Source of the DNA: Haloplanus sp. XH21
Lineage (GTDB): Archaea > Halobacteriota > Halobacteria > Halobacteriales > Haloferacaceae
Reading direction: 5' to 3'
NCBI RefSeq assembly: GCF_023276355.1
Contig: NZ_JALLPL010000001.1
Coordinates: forward strand, 1-64,000
DNA: 64,000 nucleotides
In this document: positions 1 through 10,747 of the stretch, piece by piece
How positions within the stretch are numbered: the first letter of the stretch is position 1
Layout: each line of letters opens with the position of its first letter
Translations under genes and position numbers: made by a program
Notes under the pieces: model-generated
Databases searched by the model: none
Seen by the model: the letters and a program-made list of their open reading frames with translations, nothing else
What the model was told of the DNA's origin: nothing

Positions 1-606
1 CAGTGGGGCGACCTCCACGGCACGGAGTGGGAGGATATTCTGTACGTCGCGCGCGAAGAAGGACTCACGCCGGCGTTCGAGATCCCCGGCATCCGCGCGG
101 AACCCGAGTTCATGGAGTTCTTGGACGAGGGCGCGGCCGACTTCTGTAACATCAACGAGTTCGAGATGTCCGACGGGAACTACCGCCGGATGCAGGAGCG
201 CGGGTTCGAACTCAAGGAGGACCACATGAGCGCCGTCGAATCGCCCACCGAGGAGATCCTGGACGTGATGGGCGACCACGACAAGGTCTACTTCTGTACC
301 TCCGTCTTCAAGGACGCGGCCCAGCACCGGCGGCGGCTGAAGCGGATGGCCCGGAAGATCCAGCGGGAGTTCGACGAGGTGACCGACGACGGCACCCTCG
401 TCTACGGCAAGACGTGGGTGACCGAGGAGCGCCTGCGCAACCTCGGTATCCCCGAGGAGTATTACACCGTCAAATCCGACCACGTGGAACTCGCGTGGTG
501 GCTCCTCGAGGAGATGGTCGACGAGGGCGACGTGCCGGAGGGCGAAATCGTCGAGCAGTACCCCACCGTCGACGGCACCGTTGTCGAGCGGACGCCGCTG
601 GCGTAG
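1..606 (+). CDS. C-terminal part of a radical-SAM-like protein (5' end outside window)
   Basis: The reading frame is open from base 1 and runs to a TAG at 604-606, so the first visible ATG (112) is almost certainly internal. The visible 201 residues are acidic and cysteine-poor. They include a Phe-Cys-Asn-Ile-Asn stretch followed by Glu-Phe-Glu-Met-Ser, and a basic helix rich in Arg and Lys. This resembles the C-terminal half of haloarchaeal proteins related to pyruvate formate-lyase activating enzyme (COG2108-like). The N-terminal CxxxCxxC cluster that would prove radical SAM chemistry lies outside the window, so the family call is by recall. The gene reads toward the ATP synthase region but is separated from it by an antisense gene that starts 2 bases after its stop. 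Confidence 0.55.
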   Translation, partial: QWGDLHGTEWEDILYVAREEGLTPAFEIPGIRAEPEFMEFLDEGAADFCNINEFEMSDGNYRRMQERGFELKEDHMSAVESPTEEILDVMGDHDKVYFCTSVFKDAAQHRRRLKRMARKIQREFDEVTDDGTLVYGKTWVTEERLRNLGIPEEYYTVKSDHVELAWWLLEEMVDEGDVPEGEIVEQYPTVDGTVVERTPLA

Positions 607-608
607 GT

Positions 609-860
609 TTATTCGGCGTGACGCCGCCGGAGAGACGCCAGTTTCGGACGGAACTTGTCGGTCGCCATGAGGTAGGCGAAGTAAAACGCCATCGCGCCCA
701 GCAGGGCGATCCACGCCCCGAGTTTGGCGTTGCCGCTTTCGAACACGGCGATCGCGAACCGTTCGATGTAGAGGCCGGCGACGGAGAGGCCGAGGCTCCC
801 GACACCGAACGCGAGGAGTTCGAAGAGTTCGGGCAGGAGTGCGAGCAGTTCCGAGGTCAT
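609..860 (-). CDS. Small membrane protein, unknown function (83 aa)
   Basis: The 83-residue protein has two hydrophobic segments, about residues 6-32 and 46-66, and a basic C-terminus with Arg-Arg-Arg. It looks like a two-helix inner-membrane protein. It starts with ATG at 860 and converges with the preceding gene, leaving only two bases between the stop codons. The region 861-949 separates it from another small membrane protein on the opposite strand, so the two probably share a divergent promoter region. I recognise no characterised family. Codon use and acidic/hydrophobic composition match the rest of the window. Confidence 0.6.
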   Translation of the reverse strand: MTSELLALLPELFELLAFGVGSLGLSVAGLYIERFAIAVFESGNAKLGAWIALLGAMAFYFAYLMATDKFRPKLASLRRRHAE

Positions 861-949
861 GGTCGGCCGGAGGTCGCTTCGCGTTGTGGCTCTTTCGGTC
901 GAGCGAAGCGGAATTCTCTTGGCGCGTCCCGCCGGACAGAGCTGTATTC

Positions 950-1180
950 ATGACGGGACGATACGGCGACATCGACTACTCGAATTGGACGAAACGAGGA
1001 ACGCTGCTCGGCCTGGGTCTGTTCGCCGTCGGTGCCCTCGGAGAGCTCACGGTCCACGCCGCGGGGCTGCAACTCCCGGCCTGGGAAGCCGCGCTCCTGT
1101 TCAACGCGGAGCTCATCGGCGTGTTGCTGTTTCTTGTCACGCCGCTCGTGTTCGGCGTGTTGCTCCCGCTGACGGAATAA
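950..1180 (+). CDS. Conserved haloarchaeal two-helix membrane protein (DUF7860-like)
   Basis: The start is the ATG at 950; an upstream extension of the frame to 839 is basic and not protein-like. The 76-residue product begins with a short polar segment (Gly-Asp-Ile-Asp-Tyr), followed by two hydrophobic helices, about residues 16-34 and 47-70, and ends in Leu-Pro-Leu-Thr-Glu. I recall this form from small haloarchaeal proteins encoded just upstream of atpH and named only by a DUF (7860). It ends 75 bp before atpH and points the same way, but a clear TATA element lies in the gap, so it is probably a separate transcript. Function is unknown. Confidence 0.65.
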   Translation: MTGRYGDIDYSNWTKRGTLLGLGLFAVGALGELTVHAAGLQLPAWEAALLFNAELIGVLLFLVTPLVFGVLLPLTE

Positions 1181-1216
1181 CACCGAGCGTTCGTCGCGGA
1201 ACCGTTCCGCAAACAC

Positions 1217-1224
1217 CTTATATG
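1217..1224 (+). promoter_or_regulatory. TATA element of the ATP synthase operon
   Basis: The sequence CTTATATG is centred about 36 nt before the atpH ATG. The usual archaeal TATA-to-start distance of about 26 nt puts initiation near 1246 and leaves a 5' leader of about 10 nt. It is the only strong TATA-like sequence in the gap. Confidence 0.6.
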
Positions 1225-1255
1225 CCCATTACGCAACTTTCGACCGATCAGTAGT

Positions 1256-1588
1256 ATGCCGAGACCAGAGGTTCTCGAACGGATCAAAGCGGCCGAGGAA
1301 GAGGCCGAAGAGATCGTCGAGGAAGCCAAGGCCGACCGGGAGGAACGGATCGCCGAGGCGCGGGAACGGGCCGACGAAATCCGCGCCGAAGCAGAGACCG
1401 AAGCCGACGAGATGGCCGAGCAGCGTCTCGACGAGGCCGAATCCGAGATCGAGGCCCGGGCGACCGAGATCCGCGAGGAGGGGCAGGCGTCCCGCGAGGA
1501 ACTCATCGCCCAGGCCGAGGCCCAGATGGACGAGGCCGTCGAATACGCCATCGATCAGTTCGAGGAGGCGGTGCATGCTCAGACCTGA
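1256..1588 (+). CDS. atpH: A-type ATP synthase subunit H (peripheral stalk)
   Basis: The 110-residue protein is an almost continuous charged helix rich in Glu, Ala, Arg and Asp with heptad-like spacing, as expected for the H subunit, which forms a coiled coil with subunit E in the peripheral stalk linking the membrane and catalytic sectors. Its length fits the family. It is the first gene of the ATP synthase cluster, and its end overlaps the start of atpI by 14 nt, which suggests coupled translation. The coiled-coil composition alone would not identify it; the position directly before atpI does. Confidence 0.9.
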   Translation: MPRPEVLERIKAAEEEAEEIVEEAKADREERIAEARERADEIRAEAETEADEMAEQRLDEAESEIEARATEIREEGQASREELIAQAEAQMDEAVEYAIDQFEEAVHAQT

Positions 1589-3803
1589 ACGGATGAGCAA
1601 AGTGTCGGTGACGGGATCGAAGTCAGTCATGGACGACGTCATCGAGGCGGTCCACGACTGCAACCTCCTGCACGTCACCGAGTACGACGGGTCCTGGGAA
1701 GGGTTCGAACCGGGTAACCCGATCGACGGCGCCGAAGACGCCTCCGAGAAGCTCGTGACCGTCCGCTCCATCGAGAGCATCCTCGACGTCGAAGGGGAGG
1801 ACGCCGGTCCGACGCGGATCGTCACGGACGAGGCCCTCGAGGAGGAACTCGAGGAGATCCGCACGCAGGTCAACGACCTCGAAGACCAGCACGACGAGAT
1901 CCGGAGCGAACTCGGGACCGTCGAAGAGAAGATTTCGCCCGTCGAACCGTTCGCGACGCTCGGCATCGACCTCGACCTCCTGTCGGGGTACGACACGCTC
2001 GACGTGACGGTCGGCGAGGGCAAGGCCGACGCCGTCGAACGCGCGGTCGCGGACGCCGACGGTATCGACGCGTTCGAGGTGCTCGCTGAGGACGACGTGG
2101 TCGCCGTGTTCGCGCGGCCGGCGGAGGGCGCCGACGACCCGCTCGGCGACGCGCTGGTCGGTGTCGACTTCGCGGCCCTCGAGGTGCCCGACGCCGAGGG
2201 CTCGCCCGAAGAGTACGTCGCGGAACTCGAACAGCGCAAACAGCAACTCGAAGCGGAACTCCAGAGCGTCGAGGACGAACTCGAAGCGACGAAACTCGAC
2301 GCCGCGGGCTTCCTGCTGGCCGCCGAGGAGAAGCTCTCTATCGACGTCCAGAAGCGCGAAGCACCGCTTTCCTTCGCGACGACGGCGAACGCGTTCGTCG
2401 CGGAAGGCTGGATTCCGACCGAGAAGTATTCGACGCTCGCCGAGACCGTCACGGACGCCGTCGGCGACCACGCCGAGGTCGAAGAGCTCGAGCAGGCGTC
2501 GTTCAAGTCCGACGGCACCGAACACCGAGAGGAGGTGCCCGCCGAGGCGACGGCGGCAGACGGCGGCGACGAGGCGGTGCGGGCCGACGGCGGCGACAAC
2601 GTCGTCATGCGCGATGACTCCCCGCCCGTCGTCCAGGACAACCCCGGCCTCGTCAAACCGTTCGAAGTGCTCACCGAGGCCGTGAGCCGGCCCAAGTACG
2701 ACGAGTTCGACCCGACGGTCGTCGTCTTCCTCACCTTCCCGGCCTTCTTCGGGTTCATGATCGGTGACCTGGGCTACGGCGCGCTCTACACCCTCATCGG
2801 CTACTTCCTCTACACCAACTTCGACAGTGAGGCGTTCAAGAGTATGGGCGGGGTCACCATCTTCGCCGGCCTGTTCACGATGCTCTTTGGCATCCTCTAC
2901 GGCGAGATATTCGGGCTCCACCTCATCTCGACGTATCTCTGGGAAGGCCTTGTCGGCCTCGCGCACGCGCCGATGGAGAAGGGCCTCTCGCCGTCGGGGC
3001 AGTCCTACGCCCTGACGTGGCTCGTCGTGAGCATCCTGGTCGGCATCCTGCATCTCAACGTCGGCTACATCTTCGACTTCGTCGAGAACCTAGAACACCA
3101 CGACCTCAAGCACGCGGTCACGGAGAGCGGCTCCTGGCTCCTCATGCTCAACGGCCTGTGGGTCGGCATCCTCTCGCCGGACGTCGTCAGCGTCACCCCC
3201 GAGTTCCTGTTCACCATCTTCGACGGCACGGGAGCCGCGCCGGAGGCGGGCGAGGCGATCCACGCCACCTACGCGCTCGGCTTCAACGGGTTCCCCGAAG
3301 CCCTCGGACTGCTCGGCATCGCCGCGTTCGCCGTCGGCCTGCTCCTGCTGGTCGTCGGCGAACCGGTCGAAGCCATCGAGTTCCTGAACGTGCTGGTGAA
3401 CGCGCTGTCGTACACCCGGATCGCAGCGGTCCTGCTCGCGAAGGCAGGGATGGCCTTCACGGTCAACCTGCTCTTCTTCGGCGTGTACGTCACCGGCGAC
3501 GGCTCGGACGCGGCCTATCACTTCGGTCTCGGCCACATGCCCGAAGTGGGGACGATGTACCACGGTTACGAGGTGACAGAGATCATGTTCGGCGGGCTGG
3601 TTCACTTCGGCCCGGCGATGCTGATCGTCGGCCTCCTCGTGCTCGTGCTCGGCCACGCGCTCGTCCTCGCGCTCGGCGTGACGAGCGCCGGTCTGCAGGC
3701 GGTGCGTCTCGAGTACGTCGAGTTCTTCGGCAAGTTCTACGGCGGCGGCGGGAAGGCGTACGAACCGTTCGGCTACGAACGGACGTACACCACCGACGAG
3801 TAA
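1575..3803 (+). CDS. atpI: A-type ATP synthase subunit I (subunit a, ion channel)
   Basis: The 742-residue protein has the standard two-part form. The hydrophilic N-terminal half is rich in coiled coil (about residues 90-120 and 210-240). The C-terminal half, from about residue 380, has a series of membrane helices that form the ion path against the c-ring. The conserved arginine of the channel probably lies in the helix around Leu-Ser-Tyr-Thr-Arg (about residue 616). A low-complexity acidic stretch with two Ala-Asp-Gly-Gly-Asp units sits between the halves. The start at 1575 overlaps atpH; an internal Met seven codons in is an alternative. A gap of 233 bp follows before atpK. Confidence 0.93.
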   Translation: MLRPERMSKVSVTGSKSVMDDVIEAVHDCNLLHVTEYDGSWEGFEPGNPIDGAEDASEKLVTVRSIESILDVEGEDAGPTRIVTDEALEEELEEIRTQVNDLEDQHDEIRSELGTVEEKISPVEPFATLGIDLDLLSGYDTLDVTVGEGKADAVERAVADADGIDAFEVLAEDDVVAVFARPAEGADDPLGDALVGVDFAALEVPDAEGSPEEYVAELEQRKQQLEAELQSVEDELEATKLDAAGFLLAAEEKLSIDVQKREAPLSFATTANAFVAEGWIPTEKYSTLAETVTDAVGDHAEVEELEQASFKSDGTEHREEVPAEATAADGGDEAVRADGGDNVVMRDDSPPVVQDNPGLVKPFEVLTEAVSRPKYDEFDPTVVVFLTFPAFFGFMIGDLGYGALYTLIGYFLYTNFDSEAFKSMGGVTIFAGLFTMLFGILYGEIFGLHLISTYLWEGLVGLAHAPMEKGLSPSGQSYALTWLVVSILVGILHLNVGYIFDFVENLEHHDLKHAVTESGSWLLMLNGLWVGILSPDVVSVTPEFLFTIFDGTGAAPEAGEAIHATYALGFNGFPEALGLLGIAAFAVGLLLLVVGEPVEAIEFLNVLVNALSYTRIAAVLLAKAGMAFTVNLLFFGVYVTGDGSDAAYHFGLGHMPEVGTMYHGYEVTEIMFGGLVHFGPAMLIVGLLVLVLGHALVLALGVTSAGLQAVRLEYVEFFGKFYGGGGKAYEPFGYERTYTTDE

Positions 3804-3817
3804 CCCGCCGCAGCGGT

Positions 3818-3890
3818 TACGGACCGTTGTACGTCAGTTCCGGCGGTCGCGCCCCGGGTGACCGCCGAAAAACAGTTCCAGCGATCCGTC
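3818..3890. repeat. Palindromic repeat, family copy 1 (about 73 bp)
   Basis: The outer arms begin TACGGA and end with its counterpart TCCGTC. The inner arms around 3840-3850 and 3860-3868 pair GGCGGTC with GACCGCC. The layout matches five other copies in the window (9446, 14411, 24164, 31622, 37961). This copy differs in starting 15 nt after the atpI stop codon instead of on it. Confidence 0.6.
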
Positions 3891-3966
3891 TCAGCGTTCA
3901 CAGTCCATCCCGGTGAGCCGCCGCTATCGTGGCGATTCGGCAATTCTCACGACTCTTTTTGGGAAG

Positions 3967-4015
3967 GTTTATGATGGTCGTAGAGGCAACTACGCATTGT
4001 TCGGAGACATAAACG
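3967..4015 (+). promoter_or_regulatory. Candidate promoter region of atpK
   Basis: Two TATA-like elements are visible: GTTTATGA at 3967-3974, predicting a 5' leader of about 40 nt, and an ATAAAC element near 4009-4014 whose centre is about 26 nt before the ATG. Which is used cannot be decided from sequence. An internal promoter here would allow extra expression of the c-ring subunit. Confidence 0.45.
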
Positions 4016-4036
4016 GACTCCACACCACTACACACA

Positions 4037-4297
4037 ATGTACGAAATTGCAATGCAGCTGGCATCCGTTGTACTGCAGGGAGAAGGGGCAGCCGCACCGG
4101 CCATTCCGGCCTCGGCCGCCGCGGCACTCGCCGTCGGGCTCGCAGCGCTCGGCGCGGGCTACGCCGAGCGCGGGATCGGTGCGGCCGCCGTCGGCGCCGT
4201 CACCGAGGACGAGGACCTCTTCGTGCAGGGCCTGATTTTCACCGTCCTGCCGGAGACCCTGGTGATCCTCGCCCTGGTCGTCGTGTTCCTGGTCTGA
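4037..4297 (+). CDS. atpK: A-type ATP synthase subunit K (c-ring proteolipid)
   Basis: The 86-residue protein consists of two hydrophobic hairpin helices, about residues 22-46 and 62-86, joined by a polar Glu-Asp-Glu-Asp loop. The second helix contains Leu-Pro-Glu-Thr, and this glutamate (about residue 74) is the expected ion-carrying carboxylate. The rest of the helix is almost purely Leu, Val, Ile and Ala. The length matches a single-hairpin archaeal c subunit. It lies between atpI and atpE, as in other haloarchaeal clusters, but is set apart from atpI by a 233-bp gap holding a repeat and a candidate promoter. Confidence 0.93.
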   Translation: MYEIAMQLASVVLQGEGAAAPAIPASAAAALAVGLAALGAGYAERGIGAAAVGAVTEDEDLFVQGLIFTVLPETLVILALVVVFLV

Positions 4298-4318
4298 ACA
4301 CCTCCTTCCCCTCTCATC

Positions 4319-4900
4319 ATGAGTTTAGAAACAGTCGCCGAGGACATTCGAGACGAGGCCCGCGCGCGTGCGGAGGAAATCCGCGAAGAGGGCGAGAAGC
4401 GCGCCGCCGAGATAATCGAGGACGCCGAGGCCGACGCGGAAGAGATCCGCGAGGAGCGTGAGGCCGAGGTCGAGCGCGAAATCGAACAGCGGCGCGAGCA
4501 GACGATCTCGAGCGCGAAACTCGAGGCCAAGCAGGCCCGTCTGGAAGCCCGACGCGACGCACTCGAGAACGTGCGAGAGGAAGTCGAGACCGCGCTGACG
4601 GAGATCGACGGTGAGCGTCGTCGCTCGCTGACGAAGGCGCTGCTCGACGCCGCCGCCGAGGAGTTCGACGAGGGCGAATCGGTCTCGGTCCACGGACGGG
4701 CCGACGACCAGGAGCTGCTCGAAGACCTGCTCGAGGAGTACGACGGCTTCAGCGTCGCCGGGGAGTACGACTGCCTGGGCGGCGTCGTCGTCGAGAGCGA
4801 GGAGTCTCGCGTTCGCGTGAACAACACCTTCGACTCGCTTCTCGAGACGGTCTGGGAGAACAACTTGAAAGAACTGAGTAACCGACTGTTCGAGCAATGA
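4319..4900 (+). CDS. atpE: A-type ATP synthase subunit E (peripheral stalk)
   Basis: The 193-residue protein has an N-terminal charged helix to about residue 95, rich in Glu-Ala-Arg heptads, and a mixed alpha/beta C-terminal domain containing Gly-Gly-Val-Val-Val-Glu, the usual order in subunit E, which binds subunit H along its helix and caps the catalytic head. It starts 21 bp after atpK and its end overlaps atpC by 4 bases (ATGA). Family length is normal. Confidence 0.93.
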   Translation: MSLETVAEDIRDEARARAEEIREEGEKRAAEIIEDAEADAEEIREEREAEVEREIEQRREQTISSAKLEAKQARLEARRDALENVREEVETALTEIDGERRRSLTKALLDAAAEEFDEGESVSVHGRADDQELLEDLLEEYDGFSVAGEYDCLGGVVVESEESRVRVNNTFDSLLETVWENNLKELSNRLFEQ

Positions 4901-5946
4901 GCGCAAGCCCCGGCAGTTCGAACCCGGAGTACGTCACGGCTCGCGTTCGGTCGCGCCGCGCGGCCCTGTTCAGCGACGACGACTACCGGAAACTGATCCG
5001 CATGGGGCCGTCGGAGATCGCTCGGTTCATGGAAGAGTCGGAGTACGAGCGCGAGATCAACGCGCTCGGCGCGCGATACTCGGGGGTCGACCTCATCGAG
5101 TACGCGCTCAACCGGAACCTCGCGAAACACTTCAACGACCTGCTGGACTGGGCCGACGGTCGGCTCTACGATCTGATCGCGCGCTACCTCCGGAAGTTCG
5201 ACGCGTGGAACGTCAAGACGATCCTGCGTGGGATCTACTCCGACGCCCAGCGCGACGACGTCGAAACGGATCTCATCCGAGCCGGCGAGCTCTCCGATCG
5301 GTTGCTCGACCGGCTGCTCGACGCCGACACGATGGAGGAGGCCATCGACCTGCTCGACGGGACGATGTTCGCCGATCCGCTCCGTGATGCGCTCGAAGCG
5401 TTCGAGGAGGGCGGCGTGCTCGTGCCGCTGGAGAACGCGATCGATCGGGTCTTCTACGAGCAGTTGCTCGAAGACCTGGTCGTCAACGAGGCAACCGAAA
5501 CCTACCACGAGTTCCTGCAGGCGGAGATCGACTTCCGGAACGCCCGGAACGCGCTCCGTCTGGCCCGGAGCGGCGCCGACGTCGACCCCTCGGAGTATTA
5601 CATCGAGGGCGGCACGCTGTTCACGGCGAGTGAACTGAACGCGCTGGCGTCGAACCTCGACGAACTCGTCGCGACGATCCGCGACAGTCGCTACGGCGAC
5701 AAACTCGACAGCGCGCTCGACGAGTTCGAACAGGCCGAGAGCCTCATCGCGTTCGAACGGGCGCTCGACGCCGCGCTGCTCGAGTATTCGGAGCGACTCG
5801 GCGTCGTCCACCCGTTGTCGGTGGCGCCGGTCATCTCCTATGTCCTCGCCAAGGAGCGCGAGGTCGACAACATCCGTGCCATCGCTCGGGGACGCGAGGC
5901 GGGGCTGAGCGAAGCGGAGATCGAAAGCGAACTGGTGATCCTATGA
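4897..5946 (+). CDS. atpC: A-type ATP synthase subunit C (central stalk adaptor)
   Basis: The 349-residue, all-helical acidic protein is of the length and style of subunit C (V-type subunit d), the funnel-like piece connecting the rotor shaft (D/F) to the c-ring. It contains motifs typical of the family, such as Ile-Ser-Tyr-Val-Leu-Ala-Lys-Glu near the end (about residue 311), followed by Glu-Val-Asp-Asn-Ile-Arg. It overlaps atpE by 4 bases at its start and atpF by 4 bases at its end, so the three are likely translated in a coupled manner. Confidence 0.93.
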   Translation: MSASPGSSNPEYVTARVRSRRAALFSDDDYRKLIRMGPSEIARFMEESEYEREINALGARYSGVDLIEYALNRNLAKHFNDLLDWADGRLYDLIARYLRKFDAWNVKTILRGIYSDAQRDDVETDLIRAGELSDRLLDRLLDADTMEEAIDLLDGTMFADPLRDALEAFEEGGVLVPLENAIDRVFYEQLLEDLVVNEATETYHEFLQAEIDFRNARNALRLARSGADVDPSEYYIEGGTLFTASELNALASNLDELVATIRDSRYGDKLDSALDEFEQAESLIAFERALDAALLEYSERLGVVHPLSVAPVISYVLAKEREVDNIRAIARGREAGLSEAEIESELVIL

Positions 5947-6266
5947 GCCAGGAAATCGCCGTCATCGGGAGCCCGGATTTCACGACGGGCTTTCGACTCG
6001 CTGGCGTGCGAAAGTTCGAGAACGTACCGGACGACGAAAAAGACGAGGACCTCGACGACGCCGTCATGCGGACGCTCGACGACGACAATGTCGGCATCGT
6101 CGTGATGCACGACGACGACATGTCGCATCTCTCCCGGGAGGCCCGGGAGGCCGTCGAGGGCAGCATCGAACCGGTGCTCGTCACCCTCGGTGGCGGTGCC
6201 GGCAGTGGCGGCCTGCGAGAGCAGATCAAGCGAGCCATCGGTATCGACCTGATGGAGGAAGACTAA
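5943..6266 (+). CDS. atpF: A-type ATP synthase subunit F (rotor)
   Basis: The 107-residue protein has the alpha/beta fold pattern of subunit F: an N-terminal Ile-Ala-Val-Ile-Gly-Ser strand, Thr-Thr-Gly-Phe-Arg-Leu-Ala-Gly-Val, and a basic C-terminal helix Arg-Glu-Gln-Ile-Lys-Arg-Ala-Ile-Gly. Subunit F pairs with D in the central shaft. It begins inside the atpC stop region (4-base overlap) and ends one base before the atpA start. Confidence 0.93.
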   Translation: MSQEIAVIGSPDFTTGFRLAGVRKFENVPDDEKDEDLDDAVMRTLDDDNVGIVVMHDDDMSHLSREAREAVEGSIEPVLVTLGGGAGSGGLREQIKRAIGIDLMEED

Positions 6267-6267
6267 C

Positions 6268-8037
<1,770 letters not shown>

Positions 8038-8039
8038 TC

Positions 8040-9446
8040 ATGAAAGAGTACAAAACCATCACCGAGATCAGCGGCCCGCTGGTGTTCGCCGAGGTCGACA
8101 AACCCATCGGCTACGACGAGATGGTCGAAATCGAGACCGCCGACGGCGAAATCCGCCGTGGGCAGGTGCTCGAATCCGAGGACGGCCTAGTCGCCATCCA
8201 GGTGTTCGAAGGCACCTCGGGCATCGACAAGAACGCGTTCGTCCGCTTCCAGGGCGAGACGCTGAAGATGAAGCTCACCGAGGACCTCCTCGGACGCGTG
8301 CTGTCGGGGTCGGGCGAACCCATCGACGGTGGCCCGGCCATCGAACCCGAGGAACGGCGCGACATCGTCGGCGAGGCGATCAACCCCTACGCCCGCGAGT
8401 ACCCCGAGGAGTTCATCCAGACCGGCGTCTCCGCCATCGACGGCATGAACACCCTCGTTCGGGGGCAGAAGCTCCCCATCTTCTCCGGCTCGGGGCTGCC
8501 CCACAGCGAGCTCGCACTGCAGATCGCGCGACAGGCGAGCGTGCCCGAAGAGGAAGAGGGCGGCGACGGCTCCGAGTTCGCCGTCGTCTTCGGGGCGATG
8601 GGCATCACCGCCGAAGAGGCCAACGAGTTCATGGACGACTTCGAGCGCACCGGCGCGCTCGAACGCTCGGTCGTCTTCATGAACCTCGCGGACGACCCCG
8701 CCGTCGAGCGGACGGTCACGCCGCGGATGGCGCTCACCACCGCCGAATACCTCGCCTTCGACAAGGATTACCACGTGCTGGTGATCCTGACGGACATGAC
8801 CAACTACTGCGAGGCGCTCCGAGAGATCGGTGCCGCCCGCGAAGAGGTGCCGGGGCGCCGTGGCTACCCCGGGTACATGTACACTGACTTGGCCCAGCTC
8901 TACGAGCGCGCCGGCCGGATCCAGGGCCGTGACGGATCGGTCACGCAGATTCCGATCCTCACGATGCCCGGCGACGACGACACGCATCCGATCCCCGACC
9001 TGACGGGGTACATCACGGAGGGGCAGATCTACGTCGACCGCGACCTCAACAGTCAGGGCGTCCAGCCCCCGGTCAACGTGCTGCCCTCCCTCTCGCGGCT
9101 CATGGACGACGGCATCGGCGAAGGCCTCACCCGCGAGGACCACGCCGACGTCTCCGACCAGATGTACGCCGCGTACGCGGAGGGTGAGGACCTGCGCGAC
9201 CTGGTGAACATCGTCGGTCGCGAGGCGCTGTCGGACCGTGACAACAAGTATCTCGACTTCGCGGACGACTTCGAGTCCGAGTTCGTCGATCAGGGCTTCG
9301 ACACCAACCGCGACATCGACGAGACCCTCGACATCGGCTGGGACCTCCTCTCACAGCTGCCGAAAGAGGAGCTCAACCGGATCGACGAGGAGCTCATCGA
9401 GAAGTACTACCGCGAAGACGTCGCCGAAGAAGTCACCGCGGACTGA
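8040..9446 (+). CDS. atpB: A-type ATP synthase subunit B (regulatory nucleotide-binding)
   Basis: The 468-residue protein is the non-catalytic partner of AtpA. It shares the fold ([10 protein letters not shown] and Thr-Asp-Met-Thr-Asn-Tyr motifs), but its P-loop position reads Phe-Ser-Gly-Ser-Gly-Leu-Pro-His, lacking the lysine, as expected for subunit B. It is the last gene of the uninterrupted part of the cluster. Its stop codon TGA supplies the first base of a palindromic repeat that follows directly. Confidence 0.97.
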   Translation: MKEYKTITEISGPLVFAEVDKPIGYDEMVEIETADGEIRRGQVLESEDGLVAIQVFEGTSGIDKNAFVRFQGETLKMKLTEDLLGRVLSGSGEPIDGGPAIEPEERRDIVGEAINPYAREYPEEFIQTGVSAIDGMNTLVRGQKLPIFSGSGLPHSELALQIARQASVPEEEEGGDGSEFAVVFGAMGITAEEANEFMDDFERTGALERSVVFMNLADDPAVERTVTPRMALTTAEYLAFDKDYHVLVILTDMTNYCEALREIGAAREEVPGRRGYPGYMYTDLAQLYERAGRIQGRDGSVTQIPILTMPGDDDTHPIPDLTGYITEGQIYVDRDLNSQGVQPPVNVLPSLSRLMDDGIGEGLTREDHADVSDQMYAAYAEGEDLRDLVNIVGREALSDRDNKYLDFADDFESEFVDQGFDTNRDIDETLDIGWDLLSQLPKEELNRIDEELIEKYYREDVAEEVTAD

Positions 9447-9524
9447 TAGGGTTATCGTAACTGTCCCGAGATTCTCGCCGGGACGGTCCGGCGAGAATCT
9501 CTGCTGACTTCCGATAGTTCCTAT
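9446..9524. repeat. Palindromic repeat, family copy 2 (79 bp)
   Basis: The element runs from ATAGGG to CCTAT. It contains two perfectly complementary 14-base arms, GAGATTCTCGCCGG at 9468-9481 and its reverse complement at 9488-9501, with a 6-base loop. Its first base is the last base of the atpB stop codon. The copy at 31622-31700 is a close relative of the same 79-bp length. Confidence 0.85.
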
Positions 9525-9642
9525 GATGTCCGCACTCTCTTCCGCGGGGGAATCCCGCCTCTCTTTCCGCGCTGTCAACGGACTAGCGCCCGCACTGCGC
9601 ACCTTCCAGCCGTCACCCACCGAGACCGGCCTGCGCGAACAG

Positions 9643-9653
9643 TAAAAGGTTAA
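9643..9653 (+). promoter_or_regulatory. TATA-like element of atpD
   Basis: An AT-rich run (TAAAAGGTTAA) is centred about 31 nt before the atpD ATG in an otherwise GC-rich gap. It indicates that atpD can be transcribed separately from atpHIKECFAB and would give a leader of only a few bases. Confidence 0.5.
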
Positions 9654-9679
9654 CAGGCTCGGTACACAACCGTCCGGTA

Positions 9680-10357
9680 ATGGCCGAGGACGTCAAACCC
9701 ACTCGCAAGAACCTCATGGCGATCGAGGACCGGATCGAACTCTCCGAGCGGGGGCACGACACGCTCGAACAGAAGCGAGACGGGCTCATCATGGAGTTCA
9801 TGGACATCCTGGACCAGGCCCAGGACATCCGTGCGGATCTCGACGAGAACTACCAGACCGCCCAGCGCAAGATCAACATGGCGCGGGCGATGGAAGGCGA
9901 CGTGGCCGTCCGCGGGGCGGCGGCGGCACTCAAAGAACATCCGGAGATCACGACCCAGTCGAAAAACATCATGGGCGTGGTCGTCCCCCAGATCGAGTCC
10001 TCGCGCGTGCGAAAGAGCCTCGATCAGCGGGGCTACGGCCTCCTCGGCTCGTCGGCCCGCATCGACGAGGCGGCCGACGCCTACGAGGAACTCCTCGAAA
10101 CCATCATCCTCGCCGCCGAGGTGGAGACGGCGATGAAGAAGATGCTGAGCGAGATCGAGACCACCAAGCGCCGAGTCAACGCCCTGGAGTTCAAACTGCT
10201 GCCCGACCTCCACGAGAACAAGGAGTACATCGAGCAGAAACTCGAGGAGCAGGAGCGCGAGGAGATCTTCCGCCTGAAGAAGATCAAGGCCAAGAAGGAA
10301 GAAGAGGAGAAAGAAGAGGCCGAAGGGGAAGTGGAAACCGCCACGGCAGACGACTAG
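9680..10357 (+). CDS. atpD: A-type ATP synthase subunit D (central shaft)
   Basis: The 225-residue helical protein has the family N-terminus Lys-Pro-Thr-Arg-Lys-Asn-Leu-Met and a long C-terminal helix containing Thr-Lys-Arg-Arg-Val-Asn-Ala-Leu-Glu, the signature of subunit D, the rotating shaft within the A3B3 head. The last 30 residues are a Lys/Glu-rich tail. It is separated from atpB by 233 bp with a repeat and a promoter-like element, and is followed directly by a small zinc-ribbon gene. Confidence 0.95.
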   Translation: MAEDVKPTRKNLMAIEDRIELSERGHDTLEQKRDGLIMEFMDILDQAQDIRADLDENYQTAQRKINMARAMEGDVAVRGAAAALKEHPEITTQSKNIMGVVVPQIESSRVRKSLDQRGYGLLGSSARIDEAADAYEELLETIILAAEVETAMKKMLSEIETTKRRVNALEFKLLPDLHENKEYIEQKLEEQEREEIFRLKKIKAKKEEEEKEEAEGEVETATADD

Positions 10358-10744
10358 ATGTCGTGTCCGGTCTGTGGTGGGCGCACCGTCTCTTTTGCCG
10401 TGCCGGCAGCGCTCCGATCGCACGCCCCCGAATCGGGGGCGGACGCCGCGCTCTGTACCACCTGTCTTCGAACGGTCCCAGCCGACGGCAGCGACGACGC
10501 GTCGCTCGACGCCGTCGCGCCGGCGTTTCCGACGGGGGAGGCAGGGGCGGCGCTCGCGCTTGCGCTCGGCCACCTCGACTCGCTCGCCCTGGAGCGTGAC
10601 GCCATCGACGACTGCTGTTCGTACGCGGAGCGGGCGGGCACGGACGCGCTCTTGACGCTCGATCGGCTCGCGGACGAGCCGGATGTCGACCCACACTTCG
10701 ATATCGACCGCCGGCGGCCGCAACTGGCCGAGATGCTGGAGTGA
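10358..10744 (+). CDS. Zinc-ribbon protein of unknown function (DUF6276-like)
   Basis: The 128-residue protein begins with Cys-Pro-Val-Cys and has a second pair, Cys-Thr-Thr-Cys, about 30 residues later, forming a likely zinc ribbon. The rest is helical and contains Cys-Cys near residue 86. Its ATG follows the atpD TAG with no spacing, so it is probably cotranscribed with atpD. I recall such a protein (DUF6276) downstream of atpD in haloarchaea; no function is known to me. It faces the GT87-like gene on the other strand, 3 bp away. Confidence 0.7.
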   Translation: MSCPVCGGRTVSFAVPAALRSHAPESGADAALCTTCLRTVPADGSDDASLDAVAPAFPTGEAGAALALALGHLDSLALERDAIDDCCSYAERAGTDALLTLDRLADEPDVDPHFDIDRRRPQLAEMLE

Positions 10745-10747
10745 CGC

